Assembly (NCBI RefSeq): GCF_009834785.1
Contig: NZ_WUYX01000028.1
Coordinates: 19,555-83,554, forward strand
Direction of reading: 5' to 3'
Length of the DNA stretch: 64,000 nucleotides
Origin: Natronorubrum halalkaliphilum
GTDB taxonomy: Archaea > Halobacteriota > Halobacteria > Halobacteriales > Natrialbaceae
A model generated the notes under the pieces. It worked only from the letters and a program-made list of their open reading frames with translations. It ran no database searches and was not told the DNA's origin. Shown here in pieces: positions 43,857 through 51,782 of the stretch. The position numbers and the translations under genes were made by a program. Each line of letters starts with the position of its first letter. Within the stretch, counting starts at the first letter, position 1.

Positions 43857-45566
43857 TCAGGAGGTGGCCTGGGAGTGTGATTCCAGTTCGGCCAGCTGCT
43901 CGTCTCGGAGCTCCGCGGGCGTCCGCTCGCCGTCGAGTACGCTCTCGATCTGGGTGACGAGTTGCTGTCCGGCGAGGAGATCCGACTGGCTAACGTACAG
44001 CGCGCCCGCCTCGAGCAGTTCGAGGGCGATCGTTCGATCGTTGGCCCGAAGCGTGAGATCCGCGTCGAACTCGAACGACAGGAGCCGCCTCGAGACGGGG
44101 TCCGAGTCCACTGTCGAAACGACGATCCGCGCGTCGTCGACGTTCGCTTTCTCCCAGGTGTATCGTTCCATCGCGTCGCCGAAGACGAACGCGTCACACT
44201 CCGCGACGACCGTTTCCCTGCGAACCGGGTCGTTCTCGATGACGACGTACGGCTGGTTGTCCTCTTCGCAAGCTTCGATCAGCTTCCGGCCGTGTCGACC
44301 GTAGCCGACGATGACCACGTGGTCGGAGAGTTCTCTGGGGACGTCGCTCAGTGTATCGATTCGCTCGTGGTTGGCGGAGAGCACACCCCGATCGGCCAGC
44401 GTGCGGTAGATTCGCTCGTCGTAGCGCTGGGTGAGACTCGAGACCACCATCGTCACCGCAGCGGCGAGGATGATCGCGTCGAATACCGACTGCGTCAACA
44501 GCCCGAGTATCAGCGCTTCGATCGCGATGATCAGCGCGAACTCGCTGACCTGATCGCTGCTGAGACTGGCCAGCGTCGCCGACCGCGCCTCGTAGCCGCG
44601 GTAGATCAGGGTCGCCGTGGTGATCGCCGGTTTCACCACGACGGTCAGGAGGACGAGTCCGCCCGCGAGGAGGAGCTTCTCGACGGACTCGGTCCAGCCG
44701 ATTTCGACGTACGGCAGGAACGGGAACGGCAGGACGACAAGCGCGCCGATCGTCAGGAAGAAGATGGCGACGAAGAAGTCCTTGATCGACTCGAGTCCGT
44801 TGAACAGCCCGAGATACTCGACGGGGTCGTGTCGGACGGCGAGCCCGGCGGCGAACGCGCCGACGGCGATCGAGATACCGGCGTACTCGGCCGCACCGAC
44901 GAACACGGCGAGCAGGGAGACGGCGCCGAGAATCATGAGTTCGGCCGAGTCGTCCGCGAGTCGGCCGATGGCATCGAAGAGGTACCGGTTAACGAGGACG
45001 GCAACGGCGAGTAACGCGAGGCCGTATCCCACTAGCGTCGCGATCGGGCCGACGGCGAGCGTTCCGGCGCCGAGACCGAGGAGGAGCAGAATCGCCAGCA
45101 GGTCCTGGGAGAAGTGGATCGACCTGGCCAGCCGACCGCGAACGAGGTTCGTCGCGATCTCGGTCCGCAACAGCGCGGTCCCGACCATCGTCGACGAGAG
45201 CGCCGCGGCGATGCCGAGGAAGGCCGCCTCTTCGATCGGGACGCCGAGAGCGACTCCGAAGGCGACCCCGAGCGAGCCGACGACGAGGACCTGAGCGAGC
45301 GCGGCGATTTCGCTGTCGACGATCACCGTCCGAACCGCGGAGAGGTCGATATCGACGCCGAAGGCGAACACGAGCAGCGCGATGCCGTACTGCGCGAGCT
45401 CGAGCGTGAGCTCTTCGTCGATCCCGAAGGCGTCCAATCCGAATCCGGCGACGATCCCGGCGAGTACCAGCAGCGGGACGGTCGGGAGATCGAATCGGTT
45501 GGCGACCAGCAGGAACGGTCCGGCCACGATGAACATGATCGAAACCGCGGTGAGCAGTTCAGTCAT
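43857..45566 (-). CDS. CPA2 cation:proton antiporter, pair 2 second subunit
   Basis: A 569-aa paralogue of the 42133 gene. The membrane domain is followed by TrkA-N with intact VIVGYGRHGRKLIE. The ion-binding helix reads IHFSQDLLAIL (Gln-Asp). It starts MTELLTAVSIMF and overlaps the upstream gene through the same ATGACTGA octamer seen in pair 1. Its 3' end is 38 bases from the 3' end of the 42133 gene, making the two operons tail to tail. Confidence 0.92.
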   Translation of the reverse strand: MTELLTAVSIMFIVAGPFLLVANRFDLPTVPLLVLAGIVAGFGLDAFGIDEELTLELAQYGIALLVFAFGVDIDLSAVRTVIVDSEIAALAQVLVVGSLGVAFGVALGVPIEEAAFLGIAAALSSTMVGTALLRTEIATNLVRGRLARSIHFSQDLLAILLLLGLGAGTLAVGPIATLVGYGLALLAVAVLVNRYLFDAIGRLADDSAELMILGAVSLLAVFVGAAEYAGISIAVGAFAAGLAVRHDPVEYLGLFNGLESIKDFFVAIFFLTIGALVVLPFPFLPYVEIGWTESVEKLLLAGGLVLLTVVVKPAITTATLIYRGYEARSATLASLSSDQVSEFALIIAIEALILGLLTQSVFDAIILAAAVTMVVSSLTQRYDERIYRTLADRGVLSANHERIDTLSDVPRELSDHVVIVGYGRHGRKLIEACEEDNQPYVVIENDPVRRETVVAECDAFVFGDAMERYTWEKANVDDARIVVSTVDSDPVSRRLLSFEFDADLTLRANDRTIALELLEAGALYVSQSDLLAGQQLVTQIESVLDGERTPAELRDEQLAELESHSQATS

Positions 45567-47313
45567 CGAGACCACCCCCGAGTTGCTCGTACGTATCGGG
45601 GAACGGGTCCGAACTCGCAAGCAGTTCGACGTCGCCGTCCATCAGGCTCTCGAGTCGCTCGTCCTCCGCGAGGTACGCCCGGAGGTAGTCCGCGAGTCGT
45701 TCGCCCGCGAGGTGTGCCGTCATGATCACGCAGTGGGCACCTCTGTCGTAGAGTTCGCGCGCGTCCTCGACGCGCTCGGCCTCGACGAACACCGTCGCGT
45801 CGTCGCCGACCTCACGGAGCAACGCCTTGTTCACCGTAGGTTCGACCGAAGACGAGAGCGCAAAGTCGGCTTTCTTCACGGCCGCATCCTTTCGGATCGT
45901 GGCGTTCCGGAAGTCGCCGTAGATGGCGTCGTACCCCTCCGCCTCGAGCGCCTCGACGTGTTCGACGCTCCTGTCGACGACGACGACGTCCTCGTAGCGG
46001 TCGGCGAGCAGCGGAAGCGCGTTTCGCGTCACGTCGTCGTAGCCGATGACGATCGCGTGATTGCGGTACTCCCGCTTCCCGCCCTCGAACGTGCCGTCGG
46101 AAGTCCACCGCGAGAGCGTCGGTTCGAACCGCTCGAACAGCGGGTGGCTGAACTCGATGAAGTACACCGAGACGGCCATCGTGAAGATCGCGAGCAGGGT
46201 CATGAAGCCGAGCACTTCCGCGTCGATGAAACCGCCCTCGAAGGCGACGGCGGCGACGATAATGCCGAATTCGCTGACCTGGATCATGTTGATACTGCCG
46301 AGGAACGTCGTCTCCGTGTCGAACCCCTGCCAGTCGAGCAGGTAGAAGAAGACGAGGAACTTGACCGGCATCAGGACCAGCGCGGCGACGATCGCCTCCT
46401 GCCAGTAGGCCAGCAGTTGGCTCGCCTCGAGGTCCAGCGCGACGGAGACGAAAAACACCATGACGAACAGGTCGGTCAGCGGGTTGACCCGATCCTGTAG
46501 TTCCTTGCTGTAGGGAAGCTGGGCGATCGCCAGCCCGGCCATGAACGCCCCCATCTCGATCGAGAGGTAGGCCTCGATGCCGAGCGGGGCGAGAAAGAGG
46601 TTGATGTTGTCGGAGACGAAGACGAACAGGAACGCCCACGAGATGGCGATGAGGAAGAACACCTCCTTGTTGTCGGCGATCCGCCTGAAGACGACCGGTA
46701 ACACGGTCTGAGACGCGCCGACGGCCGCGACGGTAACGAGTGCGACGAGGACGAGGACGACGCCGAGCGTCGTCGCGACTTCGCCGAGGCTCTCGGGCCG
46801 TCCCGCCGCGAGCACCGCCAGAATAATGACGACGACGACGTCCTGGACGAGCAACACCCCGACGTCGATCTTGCCGTGCAGCGAGGTCGCCTCGTCCTTG
46901 TCGGTGAGCATCTTGATGACGACCGCGGTGGAGCTGTACATCACCGCGAGCCCGATCAAGAACGACTCGAGGAGACCGAACCCGAGCACCAGCGAGAGAC
47001 CCGCACCCGCGATGAAGACCAGCAGCATCTGCGGGAGCGATATCTTGACGATCGGCGAGAGAACGTGCTGGATGTCGTCAAGTCGCATCTTGATCCCGAG
47101 CAGAAAGAGGAGAAAGGCGAGTCCGAGTTCCGAGAGCAATTCGGTGAGTTCGCTGGCGCCGACGAGACCCAGCGCCGCCGGGCCGAGCACGACTCCCGCG
47201 AGGATGTAGGCGATGATCGTCGGCTGGCCCGTCTGCTTCGCGATGAATCCGGCGAGTGTCGCACCCAGTAAGATGATGGCAAAATCGACGGTGAGCGCTA
47301 CCTCGGATATCAT
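45559..47313 (-). CDS. CPA2 cation:proton antiporter, pair 2 first subunit
   Basis: A 584-aa paralogue of the 40404 gene: FIAKQTGQPTIIAYILAGVVLGP at the N-terminus, LTDKDEATSLHGKIDVGVLLVQDV (Gln-Asp helix) and VFRRIADNKEVFFLIAISWAF. The TrkA-N motif is degenerate (VIGYDDVTRNAL), matching the degeneration in its pair-1 counterpart. The start at 47313 lies about 29 bases after a TATA-like CCTTAATC. Divergent from the KhtT-like gene. Confidence 0.92.
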   Translation of the reverse strand: MISEVALTVDFAIILLGATLAGFIAKQTGQPTIIAYILAGVVLGPAALGLVGASELTELLSELGLAFLLFLLGIKMRLDDIQHVLSPIVKISLPQMLLVFIAGAGLSLVLGFGLLESFLIGLAVMYSSTAVVIKMLTDKDEATSLHGKIDVGVLLVQDVVVVIILAVLAAGRPESLGEVATTLGVVLVLVALVTVAAVGASQTVLPVVFRRIADNKEVFFLIAISWAFLFVFVSDNINLFLAPLGIEAYLSIEMGAFMAGLAIAQLPYSKELQDRVNPLTDLFVMVFFVSVALDLEASQLLAYWQEAIVAALVLMPVKFLVFFYLLDWQGFDTETTFLGSINMIQVSEFGIIVAAVAFEGGFIDAEVLGFMTLLAIFTMAVSVYFIEFSHPLFERFEPTLSRWTSDGTFEGGKREYRNHAIVIGYDDVTRNALPLLADRYEDVVVVDRSVEHVEALEAEGYDAIYGDFRNATIRKDAAVKKADFALSSSVEPTVNKALLREVGDDATVFVEAERVEDARELYDRGAHCVIMTAHLAGERLADYLRAYLAEDERLESLMDGDVELLASSDPFPDTYEQLGGGLDD

Positions 47314-47337
47314 TCGTTCGAATCTTCCATCGGACTC

Positions 47338-47346
47338 GATTAAGGG
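47338..47346 (-). promoter_or_regulatory. TATA box of antiporter pair 2
   Basis: CCTTAATCG-type element on the minus strand, centred about 29 bases before the ATG at 47313; leaderless transcript expected. Confidence 0.5.
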
Positions 47347-47439
47347 TACCGAAAGCGACTCCGACGACGGCGCGGTTCGTCGCTGCTCGCGCGTTCGTCA
47401 AGCGGTACCGACGACGGCCGGATCACTGCCTCTCAACCG

Positions 47440-47447
47440 ATTTAAGA
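47440..47447 (+). promoter_or_regulatory. TATA box of the KhtT/KhtU-like operon
   Basis: ATTTAAGA centred about 28 bases before the ATG at 47471; leaderless transcript expected. It is divergent from the pair 2 promoter across a 157-base region. Confidence 0.55.
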
Positions 47448-47470
47448 GGGACCGCGAGAGCTACAGACGT

Positions 47471-47968
47471 ATGCCGATTACCGAGACCGACCTACCGGGT
47501 GTCGGAAAGAAATTCGAAATCGATCTCGATGGCGGACAGATACTCGTCGTCGTTACCCACAACACGGGCCGGCGCGACGTGTTCCTGAAGCCCGCCGAGG
47601 GCGCGGACTCCGAGAAACTGTTCGAACTCTCCGACGAACTCGCGAGGATCGTCGGGACCATTCTCGAGGGTGCGTACTTTCAGCCGGTCAAGACCGACGA
47701 CAGGGAGACCACGCTCGGGGACGGGACGAGCATCGAGTGGTTCGACGTTCCCGACGGCTCGGCGTTCGCGGGGGAGTCTCTCGCCGATATCCTCGCGGAC
47801 GAGTCGATCGAGGCTGCGATCGTTGCGGTCCAACGCGGCGACGAGGTGATTCCGGCTTCGAACGCCGAGCGGCGGCTTCGAAGCGGCGATACGATCATCG
47901 TCGTCGGCGAAACCGACTCGCTCGACCGATTCGAATCGCGTCTCGTCGACACTGGCGGTTCGAACTGA
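47471..47968 (+). CDS. KhtT-like regulatory subunit of a K+/H+ antiporter
   Basis: A 165-aa cytoplasmic protein. The N-terminal half is the KhtT-type domain (ETDLPGVGKKFEIDLDGGQILVVVTHNTGRRDVF), and the C-terminal half is a TrkA-C (RCK-C) domain with LADILADESIEAAIVAVQRGDEVIPAS and RSGDTIIVVGE. In Bacillus the KhtT subunit gates KhtU in response to nucleotides and pH. The KhtU-like transporter follows 52 bases downstream. The long upstream frame is a shadow over the 45559 gene. Confidence 0.9.
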   Translation: MPITETDLPGVGKKFEIDLDGGQILVVVTHNTGRRDVFLKPAEGADSEKLFELSDELARIVGTILEGAYFQPVKTDDRETTLGDGTSIEWFDVPDGSAFAGESLADILADESIEAAIVAVQRGDEVIPASNAERRLRSGDTIIVVGETDSLDRFESRLVDTGGSN

Positions 47969-48020
47969 TCGATGAGTGGACCGAATCCAACAGTGGCGCG
48001 TTCGCCGGAGGTGACTGGCG

Positions 48021-49325
48021 ATGGCCGGTGAGACGGTTCTACTCGACGTCGGCATCCTCTTTGCAGCGGTCGCGTTTGCCGGGCTCATCGCCAACCGGAT
48101 CGGCCAGTCGGTGATCCCCTTCTACATTCTCGCGGGAGTTATCTTCAACCCGTACGTCCTCGGAAGTCTCCCCGATATCGTCGGCGCCGACGTCTCGCTC
48201 CTCGGCTACGACGTCCTCGCCGAACTCTCGGCGATCGCGCTCACCGAAACCGACTTCATCCACATCGGCGCGGAGATCGGGATCGTCATGCTGCTGTTTT
48301 TCCTGGGTCTCGAGTTCAACCTCGATCGACTGATCGCCGCCAAGGAGAAAATCGGGAAGGCCGGAACCGTCGACCTCGTAATCAACTTCGGTATCGGCCT
48401 CGTCATCGGCTGGGTCCTGTTCGGCGCGTTCCTCCCGGCGTTTCTGACCGCCGGGATCGTCTACATCTCCTCCTCGGCGATCATCACGAAGTCCCTGATC
48501 GATCTGGGCTGGATCGCCAACGACGAGTCCGATCCGATGCTCGGAACGCTCGTCTACGAGGATCTGTTCATCGCGATCTACCTGGCCGTCGCGTCGGCGC
48601 TCGTCCTCGGCGGCGGCGACGTCAGCGAGGCGATGGGCCAGATCGGCATCGCGATGGGCTTTATTCTCGCGTTGCTCTTGCTCGTCTACTTCGGGACCGC
48701 GTTCTTCCAGCGCTCCCTCGAGACCCACTCACACGAGTTCACCGTGTTACGGGCGCTCGGAATCACGATCCTGATCGCCGGCGCGGCGCTTTCGCTCGAG
48801 GTCAGCGAGGCCGTCGCCGCGTTCTTCGTCGGAATGGCCTTCTCCTCGACGGGCCACGTCCACGAACTCGAGACGCTGCTCGAGTCCGTCCGGGACACCT
48901 TCGCGGCGGTGTTTTTCTTCTGGATCGGTCTGTTAACGAATCCCGCCGTGTTCGCGGACGCGTTCGTCCTCGGGGCGATCGCGCTCGCGGTCCTCCTGAC
49001 GGCACCCTCGAAGCTCGTCAGCGGCTATCTCGGGGGACAGATCTACGGACTCGACGAGCGGCGGTCGGTCCGCGTGGGCCTCGGCATGACGACCCGCGGG
49101 GAGTTCTCGCTGATCATCGCGAGTATCGCCATCGCCGGTGCTGGAATCGGACTCACGGACGCCGTCGCACAGGACATCTACGCCTTCGCCGTCGGCTACG
49201 TGCTGTTCATGAGCATCCTCGGCACGACGCTCATGGGCTATTCCGGAAAGATAGAGAGCCTGGTCGTACCGCGACTCGAGGCACGATCCGGATCGGAATC
49301 GGGATCGCGGGCGGACGACGACTGA
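48021..49325 (+). CDS. KhtU-like CPA2 K+(Na+)/H+ antiporter
   Basis: A 434-aa, about 12-TM membrane protein without a cytoplasmic nucleotide domain, as expected for KhtU. ANRIGQSVIPFYILAGVIFNP is the family N-terminal motif. The ion-binding helix has LVYEDLFIAIYLAV (Glu-Asp). TTRGEFSLIIASIAIAGAGIG lies near residue 350. Its regulation is supplied by the upstream KhtT-like gene. The TGA stop is the first three bases of palindromic repeat copy D. Confidence 0.92.
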   Translation: MAGETVLLDVGILFAAVAFAGLIANRIGQSVIPFYILAGVIFNPYVLGSLPDIVGADVSLLGYDVLAELSAIALTETDFIHIGAEIGIVMLLFFLGLEFNLDRLIAAKEKIGKAGTVDLVINFGIGLVIGWVLFGAFLPAFLTAGIVYISSSAIITKSLIDLGWIANDESDPMLGTLVYEDLFIAIYLAVASALVLGGGDVSEAMGQIGIAMGFILALLLLVYFGTAFFQRSLETHSHEFTVLRALGITILIAGAALSLEVSEAVAAFFVGMAFSSTGHVHELETLLESVRDTFAAVFFFWIGLLTNPAVFADAFVLGAIALAVLLTAPSKLVSGYLGGQIYGLDERRSVRVGLGMTTRGEFSLIIASIAIAGAGIGLTDAVAQDIYAFAVGYVLFMSILGTTLMGYSGKIESLVVPRLEARSGSESGSRADDD

Positions 49326-49406
49326 GACGGACTGTTGCGGTCGATTACCCTGGTCGCCGACCCCGATTCGGCGATCGGCGATAAATGGGTACAGCAGTCA
49401 GTATGA
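49323..49406. repeat. Palindromic repeat element, copy D (diverged)
   Basis: 84 bp, the same length as copy A, in the same orientation and also beginning with the stop codon of the upstream gene. It starts TGAGACGGACTG and ends TACAGCAGTCAGTATGA. GGCGATCGGCG and GATTACC match the arms, but the left inner arm is degraded. Confidence 0.65.
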
Positions 49407-49525
49407 CGATGGAACCGATTTACCGCCCCGAATCCCGGCCTGGGCCGAACGGTTCTGTCCTCGCGTGTCGTCTTCCGGACAGCTATGGTCCCACCGAGAC
49501 GTATCGAGTTCGGATCTGTACCCGC

Positions 49526-51217
49526 TCACGATGAAACGTCAGTGGAAGTGGCATTCGTTTCGAGGAGACGGTGAAACCGCTTTCGGGACGTTGCGCCACC
49601 TGCGACGATGAGGATATCGTCCGGTTCGACGACGAACGCCGCACCGATATCGGTCAGGAGATCTCCGTCACGCTCGACAGCGACGACCGTGCATCCGGTT
49701 TCGTCGCGAACGTCGAGTTCGCCGAGAGTCCGTCCCACGAACGGTGGCGCCTCGGTACGCACGAATTCGAACTCGACATCCGGGGTGACGATCTCCTTTG
49801 CGTCGATCAGAAGCGACGCGACGATCTTTCCGGTTACCGTCTCGAGCGGAATGACGAAATCCGCGCCTGCGTTGTAGAGCTTCTGGACGGTTTCGTCGTC
49901 GTCGGCTCGAGCGATAACCTCCACGTCGGGTGCGAGCTGGTTAACGATCAGCGTCGCGTAGATGGTCGGCGTGTCCTCGTCGAGCGAAAGTACGACGGCT
50001 CGAGCGTCGTCGATCGGCGTCCGATCGAACGTCTCTCGGTCGGTAAGATCCCCGACGATATCGACGCCGTCTTTCGCTTCGACATCGATCACCGTCGTCT
50101 CGATCGCTTCATCCCGAACCGCGTCGGTGATGGATCGACCGACGGTTCCGTACCCGCCGACGATGACGCGTCGACCGTCGTTCTCGTGTGTTGGAATCGG
50201 TCTCGCCTTCAGGTCACCGTACGTCTCGTGTGCCCCCGCGACGAGTAGGATGGTGTGCCGTTCGATTCGCGTGTCCGGGTTTGGGGAGACGATGAATTTA
50301 CCGCCGATCCAGGCCCCGATGACGGTAATTCCCTCGCGATCGAACACGGTCGCTTCGCGGAACGTTTTTCCAACGAGATCGCTCTCCGCGTTTACCAGAA
50401 GCTCCGTGACCTGCAGATCGCTCTCGACCGCGATCGTCTTCCGAAGTTTCTCGGCGTACGACCCCGCCGCCCGAAGTCCGAGACTTTTTCCGAGCAGTTG
50501 GCGCGCGAGAACGACCTCGTCGGCTCCCGCGTACCGGTGGTAGGACTCCGCTTCGGCGCTTCTGACGATACTGATCGTTCGCAGATCCGGGTCGATCTGT
50601 TCGGCCGAAAGAATCACGGTCGGATTCGTCTCATCGTCGATATCCGCAACCAGTGCCCGCGCGTCGGCAGCGTTCGCCGCTCGGAGAGTATCCGTTTGCT
50701 CCGGATCTCCGAGAATCGCTGGGAGTCCGTTCTCGGTCAGCGCTTTGACGGCCTCCCGATCGGGGAGCACGTACAGATACGGGACACCCACCGTGTCGAG
50801 TTCCTCTCGGAGTGTCTCGTCTTGCGGATTGTGCCCGCAGATGATCACGTGGTCGGTCAGCGAACTGCTGGTCGGCGGCTGGGTCTCGAAGGCCCGACGA
50901 AACAGCGGAACGGCAAACAGCGGAATGGCGAGGAAGACCAGAAACACGCCCGAGAGGTTCATAAGGATGACGAGTCCGGCCAGCGCATCGCTCTCGCGCC
51001 AGGCGTCGGTGTCGCCGCCGAATCCGGCGGTCGTCAGGGCCTCGATAACGACCTGTAGGGCCTGAACGAACGAAATTTCGGCACCTGTCGTACTAAACAC
51101 GAGCCACTGATAGACGTACGTGTAGATGACGACGACGCCGCTGACAGCGACCGTGGCGATCGCGATCCGTCGATGCCAGTTCGTCGACGTGTCACTGAGT
51201 ACTGACGTAGAATCCAT
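49526..51217 (-). CDS. Channel-like membrane protein with two RCK (TrkA-N/TrkA-C) modules
   Basis: A 563-aa protein. Two TM helices (about 16-40 and 82-105) flank a pore-loop-like segment EALTTAGFGGDTDAW (about 60-74). Two cytoplasmic RCK modules follow: the first with ICGHNPQDETLREEL (degenerate motif), the second with VIVGGYGTVGRSITDAV (intact GYGTVG). Overall it looks like an MthK-type ligand-gated K+ channel subunit with tandem RCKs. The filter differs from the canonical TVGYGD, so K+ selectivity is not certain. Confidence 0.85.
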   Translation of the reverse strand: MDSTSVLSDTSTNWHRRIAIATVAVSGVVVIYTYVYQWLVFSTTGAEISFVQALQVVIEALTTAGFGGDTDAWRESDALAGLVILMNLSGVFLVFLAIPLFAVPLFRRAFETQPPTSSSLTDHVIICGHNPQDETLREELDTVGVPYLYVLPDREAVKALTENGLPAILGDPEQTDTLRAANAADARALVADIDDETNPTVILSAEQIDPDLRTISIVRSAEAESYHRYAGADEVVLARQLLGKSLGLRAAGSYAEKLRKTIAVESDLQVTELLVNAESDLVGKTFREATVFDREGITVIGAWIGGKFIVSPNPDTRIERHTILLVAGAHETYGDLKARPIPTHENDGRRVIVGGYGTVGRSITDAVRDEAIETTVIDVEAKDGVDIVGDLTDRETFDRTPIDDARAVVLSLDEDTPTIYATLIVNQLAPDVEVIARADDDETVQKLYNAGADFVIPLETVTGKIVASLLIDAKEIVTPDVEFEFVRTEAPPFVGRTLGELDVRDETGCTVVAVERDGDLLTDIGAAFVVEPDDILIVAGGATSRKRFHRLLETNATSTDVSS

Positions 51218-51457
51218 GGTCCGGTTCCTAACTCGGTGGGTGGACGCTCCGACGGAATCTTCGATCCACCATCTCGAGTATCAATTCTCGGGACGGTATC
51301 ATAAGCGAGACGGATTTGTAACCGTGAGCGAGTCGCCTCAAAAAGGCCCACAATCTACCCGTTTGGGGTTGGACGCTCTGACGGTGCATAAAGCCCGATC
51401 TTCGCCCCACTCGATACCGGTTGGGTGTGGATTCCCCTCCGGCGGCTACGATACCGA

Positions 51458-51628
51458 TCACGAAACCAACCGTCGCGGGAGACACCACCGATCCTCGAGG
51501 TGCGCGATGTCGGTTTCGGTAGCCTCCTCCGACACTACCGGGCTCACTTCCTTGGCCTTGCGTTCGTGCTCCGGACTGAACCACCTACGTACGAACCCAC
51601 ACTCGATACCGTCTGCCGAGAGACTCAT
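51458..51628 (-). CDS. Doubtful 56-aa ORF starting inside repeat copy B
   Basis: The ATG lies in the terminal CCGTATGA of the repeat. The frame encodes MSLSADGIECGFVRRWFSPE..., fairly acidic with balanced composition, which is better than most shadows here. No motif or homologue can be named. It may be a real small gene whose 5' end was replaced or supplied by the repeat, or chance. Confidence 0.3.
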   Translation of the reverse strand: MSLSADGIECGFVRRWFSPEHERKAKEVSPVVSEEATETDIAHLEDRWCLPRRLVS

Positions 51629-51710
51629 ACGGATTGCTGTAACTATGTACCGCCGATCACCAGGGACGTGGTCGGTGATCGGCGGTAATTGACTACAGTA
51701 AACCGTATCA
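51625..51710. repeat. Palindromic repeat element, copy B
   Basis: An 86-bp inverted repeat: TCATACGGATTGCTGTAACTATGTACCGCCGATCACC on the left, and the near-complement ending CTACAGTAAACCGTATCA on the right. It is inverted relative to copy A. The arms are almost identical to copy C. Confidence 0.85.
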
Positions 51711-51738
51711 GTTCCAGGGGCCCGCACGTCACGACACG

Positions 51739-51746
51739 ATTATAAT
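51739..51746 (+). promoter_or_regulatory. TATA box of the mscS gene
   Basis: ATTATAAT, about 40 bases before the ATG at 51783, predicting a leader of 10-15 bases. Confidence 0.45.
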
Positions 51747-51782
51747 CCCCGCCTCGAGAACGTTGGTATCACCGGACTCGAG

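Larger units (their letters stand above)
51218..51782. other. Intergenic between channel-like gene and mscS, carrying repeat copy B
   Basis: 565 bases holding the divergent control regions of the two flanking genes, repeat copy B (51625-51710) and one doubtful 56-codon frame on the minus strand. The remainder shows no coding quality. Confidence 0.5.

Noticed and set aside
49403..49534. 43-codon frame opening in repeat copy D
   Set aside because: Pro/Arg-rich, overlaps the 3' end of the channel-like gene, no sign of coding selection.
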